A DNA stretch of 64,000 nucleotides, from NCBI RefSeq assembly GCF_028736035.1, contig NZ_CP117866.1:1984001-2048000 (forward strand). The letters run 5' to 3'. The position numbers and the translations under genes were made by a program. This document shows, piece by piece, positions 36,108 to 44,448 of the stretch. Source of the DNA: Streptomyces sp. T12. GTDB lineage: Bacteria; Actinomycetota; Actinomycetes; Streptomycetales; Streptomycetaceae. A model generated the notes under the pieces. It searched no databases. It had not been told where the DNA came from and saw nothing but the letters and a program-made list of their open reading frames with translations. Position 1 is the stretch's first letter; each line of letters starts with the position of its first letter.

Positions 36108-37160
36108 ATGCCCCGCAGACTCCGCCGTTCCCTGCAACTCGCCGCCACCACCGCACTCGTGGTCACCGCGGCCACCGCCTGCAACGCCGCCGCGAAGAAG
36201 GACGCCTCCGACAGTGCGAGCGGCGGCAGCGGAAAGTCCTTCATCCTCGTCACCCCTGACGCCGTCGGGCAGAACGAGTTCCTGAAGCTCGCCGTCAGCG
36301 GCGTCAAGGACGCGGCGAAGCAGCACGACGGGTCGCAGAAGGTCTACGAGTCCACGGACACCGCCTCCCAGCAGCAGAACGTCCAGGCTGCCGTCGACGC
36401 CAAGCCGGACGTCATCGTGCTGGTCGGCTTCGAGTTCGCCGACCTCGTCGCCCAGCAGGCCGAGAAGAACCCGAAGCAGCAGTTCCTGATCGTCGACGCC
36501 TGCACGACGAAGATGTTCAAGAACGTCAGCTGCGCCGTCTTCCGCGAGCACGAGGGCGTCTTCCTCGCCGGCGCCGAGGCCGGTCTGCTCAGCAAGTCCG
36601 GCAAGGTCGGCGCGGTCGACGTCCTCGACACGCCCCAGTTCCGGCGCTACAGCGACCCGTTCGCGGCCGGCGCCAAGAAGGTCGCCGCCAAGACTCAGAC
36701 GTCGACGCGCTTCGTCGGCGGGCAGTCCCCCTTCGACGACTCGGCCCGTGCCAAGGAGCAGGCGAACACCCTGCTCGCCAAGGGCTACGACCAGATCATG
36801 GCGGCTGCCGCGGCCGGCAACTACGGCGTCTTCGAGGCGGCGAAGGCCAAGGGCGCGTACGCGTACGGCGTCGACGTCAACCAGTGCGTCTCGGCGCCCG
36901 GCACCGTCGTCGACAACGTGATCAAGCGCACGGACGTCGCCGTGGACAAGGGCATCGAGGCGGTCCTCGCCGGCAAGACGGGCACGACCGTCTCGTACGG
37001 CCTGAAGGAGGGCGGCATCAGCCTGACGGGGCTCGAGGACGGCGTGGACTCCTCGAAGTGCGTGATCGCCGAGCACAAGGACGTCCTGACGCAGGTCGAG
37101 GCGCTGCGCGACCAGATCGTGGCCGGGAAGCTGACGGTCGATGACCCCGCCGCAAGCTGA
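36108..37160 (+). CDS. BMP-family nucleoside-binding lipoprotein
   Basis: Basic-membrane-protein-type (Med/PnrA) substrate-binding lipoprotein, 350 aa; family members bind purine or other nucleosides outside the membrane. The signal peptide is MPRRLRRSLQLAATTALVVT with an acceptable lipobox ATAC. Mature landmarks are FILVTPDAVGQNEFLKLAVS, NVQAAVDAKPDVIVLVGFEF, FREHEGVFLAGAEAGLLSKS and YAYGVDVNQCVSAPGTVVDN. GGAAGG lies 6 bases before the ATG. It overlaps the ATPase gene by 20 bases. Given the phosphorylase and deaminase downstream, the ligand is probably a purine nucleoside, perhaps methylthioadenosine. Confidence 0.9.
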   Translation: MPRRLRRSLQLAATTALVVTAATACNAAAKKDASDSASGGSGKSFILVTPDAVGQNEFLKLAVSGVKDAAKQHDGSQKVYESTDTASQQQNVQAAVDAKPDVIVLVGFEFADLVAQQAEKNPKQQFLIVDACTTKMFKNVSCAVFREHEGVFLAGAEAGLLSKSGKVGAVDVLDTPQFRRYSDPFAAGAKKVAAKTQTSTRFVGGQSPFDDSARAKEQANTLLAKGYDQIMAAAAAGNYGVFEAAKAKGAYAYGVDVNQCVSAPGTVVDNVIKRTDVAVDKGIEAVLAGKTGTTVSYGLKEGGISLTGLEDGVDSSKCVIAEHKDVLTQVEALRDQIVAGKLTVDDPAAS

Positions 37161-38697
37161 CGTCGACGGGGGCGCCGGTGCGGCCGATGTCGCCGTCGAG
37201 CTCCGGGGAATCACCAAGCGGTTCCCCGGCACGCTCGCCAACGACGCCGTCGACCTGACCGTCCGCCGCGGTGAGATCCACGCGCTCATGGGCGAGAACG
37301 GCGCGGGCAAGTCGACGCTCATGTCGATCCTGTACGGCATGGAGCGCGCCGACGCCGGAACGGTCCGGATCGACGGGCAGGCCGTCAAGTACGGCTTCGC
37401 CAGCCCCTCCGACGCCATGGCCGCCGGGCTCGGCATGGTCCACCAGAGCTTCAAGCTGTTCGACTCGCTGACCGTCGCCGAGAACGTCGTGTACGCCGCC
37501 GAGCCGCGCCGCTTCGGCCTGGTGGACCGCGCGGCCGCCCGCCGCCGGGTGCGCGAACTCGCCGAGGAACACGGCCTGTCCGTCGATCCGGACGCCCGGG
37601 TCGGAGACCTGCCGGTCGGCCTGCGCCAGCGCGTGGAGATCCTCAAGCTGCTGCACCGGGGCGCCCGCACGCTCATCCTCGACGAGCCGACCGCCGTGCT
37701 CACGCCGGCCGAGGCGGACGCCCTGTTCGCGGTGCTCAAGTCGCTGGCCGCCGAGGGCCGTACGGTGATCCTGGTCACGCACAAGCTGCGTGAGGTGCTG
37801 GAGGGCAGCGACCACGTGACCGTCCTGCGGGACGGCCGGGTCGTGGCCCGGCTGATCACCGCCGAGACGTCCGCCGACGAGATCGCGGCCGCGATGACGG
37901 GCCGCGCGGTCGAGCTGGACCGCATCCATGCCCCGGGCACCCCGGGCGAGGTGGTGCTCGACACGACGGGTCTGTCCACCGACGCCGTGCACGACATCAC
38001 GCTCTCGGTCCGCGCGGGCGAGATCGTCGGCATCGCCGGTGTCGCCGGCAACGGGCAGAGCGAGCTGGTCGAGGCGCTGGCCGGGCTGCGGCCGGTCACC
38101 GCCGGGCGAGTGAGGCTCAAAGACGACGACATCACCCACGCCTCGGCCACCGAACGCCGTCTCAAGGGCCTGGCGTACGTCCCCGAGGACCGCCACGCGG
38201 TCGGTACGGCCCCGGCGGCGTCCGTGGCCGACAACCTCGCGATGGGACACCACCGTACGTCCCTGTCGCACCGCGGCCTGCTGCCGCCGACGTCCGTCCG
38301 GGCGCACGCACGGCGGCTGATCGAGCGCTTCGGCATCAAGGCGTCCACGCCCGACGTGCCGGCCTCCGCCCTGTCCGGCGGCAACCTCCAGAAGCTGCTG
38401 ATCGGCCGCGAACTCGCCCATGACGCCCCGCTGTTGCTCGTCGAGCAGCCGACGCGCGGCGTCGACATCGGCGCGATCCAGAACATCCACGACCAGCTGA
38501 TCGCCTACCGCGACGCCGGTCACGCCGTCCTCCTCGTCTCGGCCGAGCTGAGCGAGATCCGGGGGCTCGCGGACCGGGTGCTGGTGATGTACGAGGGCCG
38601 GATCACGACGACGTACGACAAGACCGAGGCGGACGAACGGACGCTGGGGCTCGCGATGGCGGGCGGGACGAGCGCACGAGTGGAAGCCGCCGACTGA
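37141..38697 (+). CDS. Nucleoside ABC transporter ATPase (NupO/RbsA-like, two nucleotide-binding domains)
   Basis: Dual ATPase of 518 aa. Domain 1 has Walker A LMGENGAGKSTLMSIL, the Q-loop region MVHQSFKLFDSLTVAEN and Walker B TLILDEPTAVLTPAE. Domain 2 has a degenerate Walker A GVAGNGQSELVEALAG, the signature ALSGGNLQKLLIGRELA and Walker B LLLVEQPTRGVDIGA. That asymmetric pair is the normal pattern of this family. It starts 20 bases inside the lipoprotein gene and ends one base before the first permease, so the operon is tightly coupled. Confidence 0.92.
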   Translation: MTPPQADVDGGAGAADVAVELRGITKRFPGTLANDAVDLTVRRGEIHALMGENGAGKSTLMSILYGMERADAGTVRIDGQAVKYGFASPSDAMAAGLGMVHQSFKLFDSLTVAENVVYAAEPRRFGLVDRAAARRRVRELAEEHGLSVDPDARVGDLPVGLRQRVEILKLLHRGARTLILDEPTAVLTPAEADALFAVLKSLAAEGRTVILVTHKLREVLEGSDHVTVLRDGRVVARLITAETSADEIAAAMTGRAVELDRIHAPGTPGEVVLDTTGLSTDAVHDITLSVRAGEIVGIAGVAGNGQSELVEALAGLRPVTAGRVRLKDDDITHASATERRLKGLAYVPEDRHAVGTAPAASVADNLAMGHHRTSLSHRGLLPPTSVRAHARRLIERFGIKASTPDVPASALSGGNLQKLLIGRELAHDAPLLLVEQPTRGVDIGAIQNIHDQLIAYRDAGHAVLLVSAELSEIRGLADRVLVMYEGRITTTYDKTEADERTLGLAMAGGTSARVEAAD

Positions 38698-38698
38698 C

Positions 38699-39742
38699 AT
38701 GAATCCAGCACGCATCACCGGAGCCCTGCGCTCCCCCGTCACCTTCTCCGTGCTCGCGGGCGTCCTCATCGGCGCGCTCTTCCTCGTCGGCACCGGCGCG
38801 GACCCGATCACGGCCTACGAGGCGGTCCTGACCGGCGCGCTCGGCGCCGACGGCATCGGCTCCACCCTGACCACGACCACCAGCGTGCTCGGCATGGCGC
38901 TCGCGCTGGCGATCCCGCTGCGCGCCCGGCTCATCAACCTCGGCGGTGACGGGCAGATGGTGCTGGGTGGCATCACCGCGGCCGTCACCGGCCTGTACTC
39001 ACCGCTGCCGGCCCCCCTGACCGTCGTCCTCGCCCTCCTCGCGGGCATGGCGGCCGGTGCGGCCTACGCGACCCTCGCCGCCCTGTGCGAGAACCACCTC
39101 GGCGTCCCGCTGCTGGTCAGCAGCCTGCTGCTCAGCTACCCCGCGGTGTCGTTGGCCTCCTACCTGGCCCGCTACCCGCTCAAGGAGCCCGGCTCCAGCC
39201 TCCCCCAGACCCGGGCGATGCCCGACGGGGTGGAGCTGCCCTCCTTCGGCGACTCGACCGTGACCGTCGGGCTGGTGCTCGTCGCCGTCGCGGCCGCCGC
39301 GTACTGTTTCACGGATCGGCGCACCGCCGTCGGGTACGAGATACGCATGACCGGCCTCAACGCGCGCTTCTCGGCCTACGCCGGTGTCGAACGCCGGGGC
39401 CTGACCCTGAAGTTGATGTCCGTCTCGGGCGCGCTCGCCGGACTGGTGGGCGCGATCGGGGTGTTGAGCTTCCCGTACCGCTTCGTCGACGGCTCGCTCA
39501 CCGCGCCGGGCTACACCTGGACGGGGCTCACGGCCGCGCTGCTGGCGATGGCGGCCCCGATCGGCACGGTGATCTCCTCGTTCTTCTTCGCGGTCCTCCA
39601 GGTCGGCGGGCTCGCGATGGAGCGGACGACCGAGGTGCCGCGCGAGCTGACGCAGGTGCTCCAGGCGATCGTGATCGTGTTCCTGGCGGCCCGGTTGCGC
39701 TTCCCCGGCCGCTGGTTCGACCGCCGTAAGGAGGCGGTGTGA
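38699..39742 (+). CDS. Nucleoside ABC transporter permease 1 (NupP-like)
   Basis: Integral membrane subunit of the BPD_transp_2 family, 347 aa, about 9-10 hydrophobic helices. Characteristic segments are LALAIPLRARLINLGGDGQM, VPLLVSSLLLSYPAVSLASY and IRMTGLNARFSAYAGVERRG, the last being the cytoplasmic EAA-like coupling loop. It forms a heterodimer with permease 2, whose start overlaps its end by 4 bases. The start ATG at 38699 directly follows the ATPase stop. Confidence 0.9.
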   Translation: MNPARITGALRSPVTFSVLAGVLIGALFLVGTGADPITAYEAVLTGALGADGIGSTLTTTTSVLGMALALAIPLRARLINLGGDGQMVLGGITAAVTGLYSPLPAPLTVVLALLAGMAAGAAYATLAALCENHLGVPLLVSSLLLSYPAVSLASYLARYPLKEPGSSLPQTRAMPDGVELPSFGDSTVTVGLVLVAVAAAAYCFTDRRTAVGYEIRMTGLNARFSAYAGVERRGLTLKLMSVSGALAGLVGAIGVLSFPYRFVDGSLTAPGYTWTGLTAALLAMAAPIGTVISSFFFAVLQVGGLAMERTTEVPRELTQVLQAIVIVFLAARLRFPGRWFDRRKEAV

Positions 39743-40608
39743 TGTTCTTCGACTCCGATCTGCTGATGTCGGCGCTGCGCGCGCTCACCCCGATCCTGCT
39801 GGCCGCGCTCGGCGGCGCGATCTGCGAGCGGGCGGGCGTGTTCAACATCGGCCTCGAAGGCATGATGCTGATGGGCTGCTTCACGGCGGTGGCCACCAGC
39901 TGGTTCACCGGCAGCCCTTGGCTCGGCGTCCTGGCGGCGGCGCTCGCGGCGGCCGGGTACTCGCTGATCCTGGCCGTGGGTGCGGTGACGCTGCGCGGGG
40001 ACGCGGTCGTTCTGGGCGTGGCCATGAATCTCCTGGCCGTCGGCCTGACCGGCTTCCTGCTGCGTACGGTCTTCGGCGTGCAGGGCACCTTTGACGACCC
40101 GTCGCTCGCCGGGCTCCCGCTGATCGGTGGCTTCACCCCGCTCACCTATCTGTCGTGGGCGGCGGTCGCGGTGGCCGCGGTGCTGCTGTCCCGGCACGTG
40201 TGGGGGCTCAGGCTCCGCGGGGTCGGCGAGGCTCCGGACGCGGCGGCGACCCTCGGGGTGAGCCCGGTCAGGTACAAGTACGGGGCGATCCTGGTCTCCG
40301 GTGTCCTGTGCGGGCTGGCGGGCGCCCAACTCGCCCTGGGTAACGTCACCTTGTTCACCGAGAACATGACCGCGGGCCGCGGCTGGATCGCCGTCGTCGC
40401 CGTCATGCTCGGCCGCGCCGCCCCGGTCGGTGTCCTGCTGGCCGCCCTGTTGTTCGGCCTCGCCGAGGCGGCCGGCTTCCGCCTCCAGGGCCTCGGTCTG
40501 CCGCAGCAGGCGACCGACGCCGCGCCGTACGTCGTCACGCTCGGCGCCCTGTTCCTCACGACGGCCCGCCGCCGTCGCCGTATCCGCCCCTCCGGAGCCG
40601 CTTCATGA
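39739..40608 (+). CDS. Nucleoside ABC transporter permease 2 (NupQ-like)
   Basis: Second membrane subunit, 289 aa. Landmarks are LLAALGGAICERAGVFNIGL, EGMMLMGCFTAVATSWFTG and LGVSPVRYKYGAILVSGVLC, followed by the GRGWIAVVAVMLGRAAPVGV segment typical of NupQ-type permeases. Start may be GTG 39739 or the ATG at 39742, both overlapping the end of permease 1. It overlaps the phosphorylase gene by 4 bases, so transport and nucleoside cleavage are made together. Confidence 0.9.
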   Translation: MMFFDSDLLMSALRALTPILLAALGGAICERAGVFNIGLEGMMLMGCFTAVATSWFTGSPWLGVLAAALAAAGYSLILAVGAVTLRGDAVVLGVAMNLLAVGLTGFLLRTVFGVQGTFDDPSLAGLPLIGGFTPLTYLSWAAVAVAAVLLSRHVWGLRLRGVGEAPDAAATLGVSPVRYKYGAILVSGVLCGLAGAQLALGNVTLFTENMTAGRGWIAVVAVMLGRAAPVGVLLAALLFGLAEAAGFRLQGLGLPQQATDAAPYVVTLGALFLTTARRRRRIRPSGAAS

Positions 40609-41393
40609 GCCAGGACCTGCCCCAGGACCTGCTGCCCGTCACCCGCATACCCCGCACCGGGCTCCCGGCGCGCGCGGTCGTCGTCGGCGACCCGGCGCGC
40701 GCGGCGGCCGTCGCCGCCCTGCTGGACGGTGCCGAGGAGGTGTCCCACCACCGTGAGTACCGCGTGTTCAGCGGGAGTTGGAAAGGCGTGCCGGTCACCG
40801 TCGCCTCGCACGGGGTGGGCGGGCCGGGCGCGATCCTGATGTTCCAGGAGCTCGCGGACGCGGGGGTCCACACCATCCTCCGGTTCGGTACGGCGGGTGC
40901 GATGCGGCCGGGTATCGGCGACGGCGACCTCGTCGTCGCGGAGGCGGCCGTACGGGACGACGGGGTCACCCAGCAGTTGCTGCCGCCGGAGTACCCGGCG
41001 GTGGCCGCGCCCGAGGCGGTGCTCGCGCTGCAGCGGGCCGCGCGGGAGGCCGGAGCCCCGCACCACCGGGGCATCGTGTGGACGCGGGCGGCGTTCCAGC
41101 CGGGGCTGCTGCCGCTGTTCTCGTACGAAGGTGCCGGGCTCGCGGCGATCGAGATGGAGCTGTCGGCACTGCTGGTGACGGCCTCGCTGCGGGGCCTGGT
41201 CGCCGGAGGCGTGCTGGTCGTCGACGGCGCCAACGCCGACGAACTCGTCGACGAGGACGCAACCGGCGGGTACAACCCGCACCGGGAGGTCGTCGCGGCC
41301 GGTGTGGAGCGGGGCGCGGTGGTGTCGCTGGAGGCGCTGCGGCTGCTGGCGGAGGAGTATGCCGCCGACCGCCCGGAGGGGAGCGCGGCGTGA
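40605..41393 (+). CDS. Nucleoside phosphorylase (PNP/UDP family, NP-I)
   Basis: Hexameric-type nucleoside phosphorylase, 262 aa, cleaving a nucleoside with phosphate to base and (modified) ribose-1-phosphate. Landmarks are the phosphate-binding AVVVGDPARAAAVAALLDGA, VASHGVGGPGA, the LRFGTAGAMRPGIGDGDLVV strand and AIEMELSALL, the EME-type ribose-binding Glu. The late LVVDGANADEL replaces the usual base-binding Asp motif of DeoD, so base specificity is uncertain. With the deaminase next door and mtnA nearby, phosphorolysis of methylthioinosine to MTR-1-P plus hypoxanthine is plausible but inferred. Inosine or uridine phosphorolysis is the alternative. Confidence 0.87.
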   Translation: MSQDLPQDLLPVTRIPRTGLPARAVVVGDPARAAAVAALLDGAEEVSHHREYRVFSGSWKGVPVTVASHGVGGPGAILMFQELADAGVHTILRFGTAGAMRPGIGDGDLVVAEAAVRDDGVTQQLLPPEYPAVAAPEAVLALQRAAREAGAPHHRGIVWTRAAFQPGLLPLFSYEGAGLAAIEMELSALLVTASLRGLVAGGVLVVDGANADELVDEDATGGYNPHREVVAAGVERGAVVSLEALRLLAEEYAADRPEGSAA

Positions 41394-42688
41394 GCGCGAT
41401 CGACCTGTTGGTCCACGGCGGTGACGTCCTGACGGTCGACGACGCCGGAACCGTCGTACGGGACGGGGCGGTCGCCGTCCACGAGGGCGAGATCGTCGCC
41501 GTCGGTTCCGCCGGGGAGCTGTGTACGCGGTTCACAGCGACGGAGTCCCTCGACGCCGCGGGCTGTCTCGTCCTCCCCGGTCTGATCAACACCCACACCC
41601 ACCTCGCGATGACCCTGCTGCGCGGCCGTGCCGACGACGTCACGCTCCAGGGCTTCCTGGAGCGGGTGCTGCGGTGGGAGGCCGAGCTGCTGGCCCCGAA
41701 GAACGTGGCGGCGGCGGTGCGGGTGGCGGTGGCCGAGAGCGTACGGGCCGGGGTGACCTCGGCGCTGGACATGTACTGGTTCCACGAGGCGGCCGAGCGG
41801 GCGGCCCGCGAGTCGGGCTGGCGGCTGCTGACCGGGCCCACCTTCATGGACGTACCGGAGCCGCCGGACAAGCTCGCCTACGAGGACCGGATGGCGTGGG
41901 CCCGCCGTGACCTGGAGGCACGCGGACCGGCACGCCATGGCGTCCGCCCTGTCGTCTTCGCGCACTCCACCTACACCCTCTCCCCCGACCAGCTCACCGA
42001 GATCGCCGCCCTGGCACGGGAGTTCGGGGCACTGCTGCACATCCACGCCGCCGAGAACGCGACCGAGGTCGCCACCGTCGAGGTGCGGTACGGCAAGCGC
42101 CCCGTGGAACTGCTCGACTCCCTCGGGCTGCTCGGTCCCGACCTGCTGCTCGCCCACGCCGTGGAGCTCACCGGACCGGAGATCGCGGCGCTGGCCCGCA
42201 CGGGCACGTCCGTGGCCCACTGTCCGGTGTCGAACCTGAAGCTGGGCTGCGGCATCGCGCCGGTACCCCGGCTGCTGAGCGCCGGGGTGACCGTCGGGCT
42301 CGGCACGGACGGGGCCGTCAGCTCCAACACCCTGGACGTGCTCGGGGCGGTGCGGCAGGCGGCGCTGGTGCACAAGGCGGGCGGCGACCCCACGGCGGTC
42401 GGCGCCGAGCGGGCCGTACGCATGGCGACGATCGAGGGAGCGCGGGCGCTGGGGCTCGGGGAGCAGCTGGGCTCGCTGGAGGCCGGCAAGCGGGCCGACC
42501 TGATCGTGCTCGACCTGAGCGCCCCGCATCTGCGTCCGCTGCACGATCCGTGGTCCACGCTGGCGTACGCGGCACACTCGGCGGACGTGCGGGACACGGT
42601 CGTCGAGGGGCGCGTGCTGATGCGGGACCGGGCGCTGCAGACGCTGGACGAGGAAGCGGTGATCGCCGACCTGGAGGCGCTCGTGTGA
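41390..42688 (+). CDS. Amidohydrolase: MTA / S-adenosylhomocysteine deaminase-type
   Basis: Metal-dependent nucleoside or adenine-compound deaminase of the TrzN/AtzA/MtaD group, 432 aa. Metal ligands appear in LPGLINTHTHLAMTLLRGRA (His-x-His), LLHIHAAENATE, LAHAVELT and TVGLGTDGAVSSNTLDVLG (Asp). GTG 41390 overlaps the phosphorylase stop and follows GGAGGGGAG. Relatives deaminate 5'-methylthioadenosine or SAH to the inosine form; some deaminate aminofutalosine in menaquinone synthesis. The island context (mtnA, mtnB, mtnC, mtnD, mtnK and a phosphorylase) favours MTA. Confidence 0.87.
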   Translation: MSAIDLLVHGGDVLTVDDAGTVVRDGAVAVHEGEIVAVGSAGELCTRFTATESLDAAGCLVLPGLINTHTHLAMTLLRGRADDVTLQGFLERVLRWEAELLAPKNVAAAVRVAVAESVRAGVTSALDMYWFHEAAERAARESGWRLLTGPTFMDVPEPPDKLAYEDRMAWARRDLEARGPARHGVRPVVFAHSTYTLSPDQLTEIAALAREFGALLHIHAAENATEVATVEVRYGKRPVELLDSLGLLGPDLLLAHAVELTGPEIAALARTGTSVAHCPVSNLKLGCGIAPVPRLLSAGVTVGLGTDGAVSSNTLDVLGAVRQAALVHKAGGDPTAVGAERAVRMATIEGARALGLGEQLGSLEAGKRADLIVLDLSAPHLRPLHDPWSTLAYAAHSADVRDTVVEGRVLMRDRALQTLDEEAVIADLEALV

Positions 42689-42716
42689 ACAGACCGCATA
42701 ATGTGACTGAGACGTC

Positions 42717-42736
42717 GGATGTCTTGCGCGACATCC
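42717..42736. promoter_or_regulatory. Inverted repeat upstream of the GntR gene
   Basis: GGATGTC (42717-42723), TTGCGC, GACATCC (42730-42736): perfect 7-base arms, 21 bases before the regulator start. It is probably the autoregulatory operator of the GntR protein. Confidence 0.65.
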
Positions 42737-42757
42737 TGAACGACCGGGAGGGCGGCC

Positions 42758-43429
42758 ATGGCAGTAACCGACGAGGCGATCGAGAAGATCAAGGGCATGA
42801 TCGTCTCCGGCGCGCTGCGCCCCGGCGAGCGGCTCCCCAAGGAGAGCGAGCTCGCCGCCGACCTCGGGCTCTCCCGCAACTCCCTGCGCGAGGCCGTGCG
42901 CGCCCTGTCACTGATCCGGATCCTGGACGTGCGGCAGGGCGACGGCACGTACGTCACGAGCCTGGACCCGCAGCTGCTGCTGGAGGCGCTGAGCTTCGTC
43001 GTCGACTTCCACCGCGACGACACGGTGCTGGAGTTCCTCGCCGTGCGCCGCATCCTGGAGCCGGCCGCCACGGCGATGGCGGCGTCGCGGATCAGCGAGC
43101 AGCAACTGGACGCGCTGGCCAACCAGTTGGACAAGCTCGGCAGCGCTCCGTCGGTGGAGGAGCTCGTCGCCAGTGACCTGGAGTTCCACCGGGGCATCGT
43201 GCAGAGCTCGGGGAACTCGGTGCTGTGCTCGCTCCTCGATGGCCTGTCGGGGCCGACGACGCGGGCGCGTATCTGGCGGGGACTGACCCAGGAGGACGCG
43301 GTGAGCCGGACCCTGCACGAGCACCGGGCGATCCTGGAGGCACTGCGGGACCGGGACGCGGAGGCAGCGCGGTCGTGGGCGACGGTGCACATCGCGAGCG
43401 TGGAGCAGTGGCTGCGGTCGACGCTGTGA
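42758..43429 (+). CDS. GntR-family (FadR/FCD) transcriptional regulator
   Basis: A 223-aa regulator. The N-terminal winged helix-turn-helix reads IEKIKGMIVSGALRPGERLP then LAADLGLSRNSLREAVRALS. The C-terminal all-helical FCD effector domain has metal/ligand-type residues in VASDLEFHRGIVQSSGN and LHEHRAILEALRDRD. ATG 42758 follows GGGAGG by 6 bases. It ends the nucleoside-salvage cluster, 69 bases after the deaminase gene, with a perfect inverted repeat in between, so it probably controls itself and the transporter/deaminase unit. The effector is unknown. Confidence 0.9.
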   Translation: MAVTDEAIEKIKGMIVSGALRPGERLPKESELAADLGLSRNSLREAVRALSLIRILDVRQGDGTYVTSLDPQLLLEALSFVVDFHRDDTVLEFLAVRRILEPAATAMAASRISEQQLDALANQLDKLGSAPSVEELVASDLEFHRGIVQSSGNSVLCSLLDGLSGPTTRARIWRGLTQEDAVSRTLHEHRAILEALRDRDAEAARSWATVHIASVEQWLRSTL

Positions 43430-43430
43430 G

Positions 43431-44190
43431 TCACGGCCCGGGGCGGAGGTCCCCTTCGGCGAGGCGGTGCTGCACTTCGATGGGGCGGAACTGGTGGACG
43501 GCGCCGGTGCGCCCGGTCAGCAGCGAGGGGACCAGCCCGACCGCGTAGACCCGGTGCCGGCTCTCGGTCGACGGGGACCGTCCACAGACCGTCCAGGAGC
43601 AGGCAGGCCGCCGCGAACCACGCCCACCTGGAGTGCCGCGCAGCCCGCCGCGACTGGATCGGCGGGCGCGATGTACCGCCGGGTGGACCCGCCCGAGCCC
43701 AGCTCCGCAGGGCCCGGAAGGCCCCCCCTCTGCCTGCCCCCCGGCCGGGGGGTTGTACACGGACCGCGCCAGGGACACCCTCGGCGGGCTCCTGAGCGCC
43801 CCTGCCGTCGGCGCATCCGTGCGCAGCAACGCCACCACCGGCTCCCACCGCGCCGCGGCCGGCGTATCGCCCCCGGCCGCGTCGACGCCCCCGTCCGGGG
43901 CCGCAGCGCCGCCCGGTACTCCGCGGGCCTGCTCGACAGCACCAGCCCGCAGCCGTACGGCAACGCCTCACCGATCCGGTGCAGCGCCAACCCGCTCATT
44001 TCGGCGGGCAGTTCGTCGAACCCGTCGAGCACGGGCAGCACCAGACGCCGGTCCAGCAGCACCCCGGCAAGCGTCGGACCCCGTACTCACCCGGCGCCGC
44101 CGCCCCCAACTCGGCGTAGTCCACAGACAGGCGCCCGCCCCAGGGGCAGATACACGATCCCGGCGCGCCGCACGCGTGACCTGGGGGCAA
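43431..44190 (-). pseudogene. Decayed NACHT-type NTPase gene
   Basis: Pieces of a Streptomyces NACHT/STAND NTPase lie in order on the minus strand, but in three different frames. SVDYAELGAAAPGEYGVRRL (about 44130-44070) comes first. Then come the Walker B region LVLPVLDGFDELPAEMSGLA and YGCGLVLSSRPAEYRAAL (about 44045-43920). Last are VALLRTDAPTAGALRS (about 43835) and the typical C-terminal LLTGRTGAVHQFRPIEVQHR (about 43520-43460). At least two frameshifts separate them and the Walker A part is not visible. About 250 further bases upstream to 44448 show no recognisable gene. It marks the right edge of the salvage island. Confidence 0.75.
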
Positions 44191-44448
44191 CTCCGCTCAC
44201 CCGACGCACAGTTCCGCACCCACAGGGCACCGGGCGGCCGATCGCCCGGCCTTCACATGGGCGGGTGATACCGCCCGACCTGCCCCGCCGCTTGCCATTC
44301 GTCGGACATCGGATCTCTAGCGGGTGTTCCGGGGTGGCGAACGGGGCAGTGATCCGTTCACTCCCCCGTGCAAGGGGGCTGCGGACGCCCCCGCCGCACG
44401 CCGTAAGGTTGGGTGGTCAAGCGAGGGCACGTCGGAAGGAGGCACTGG

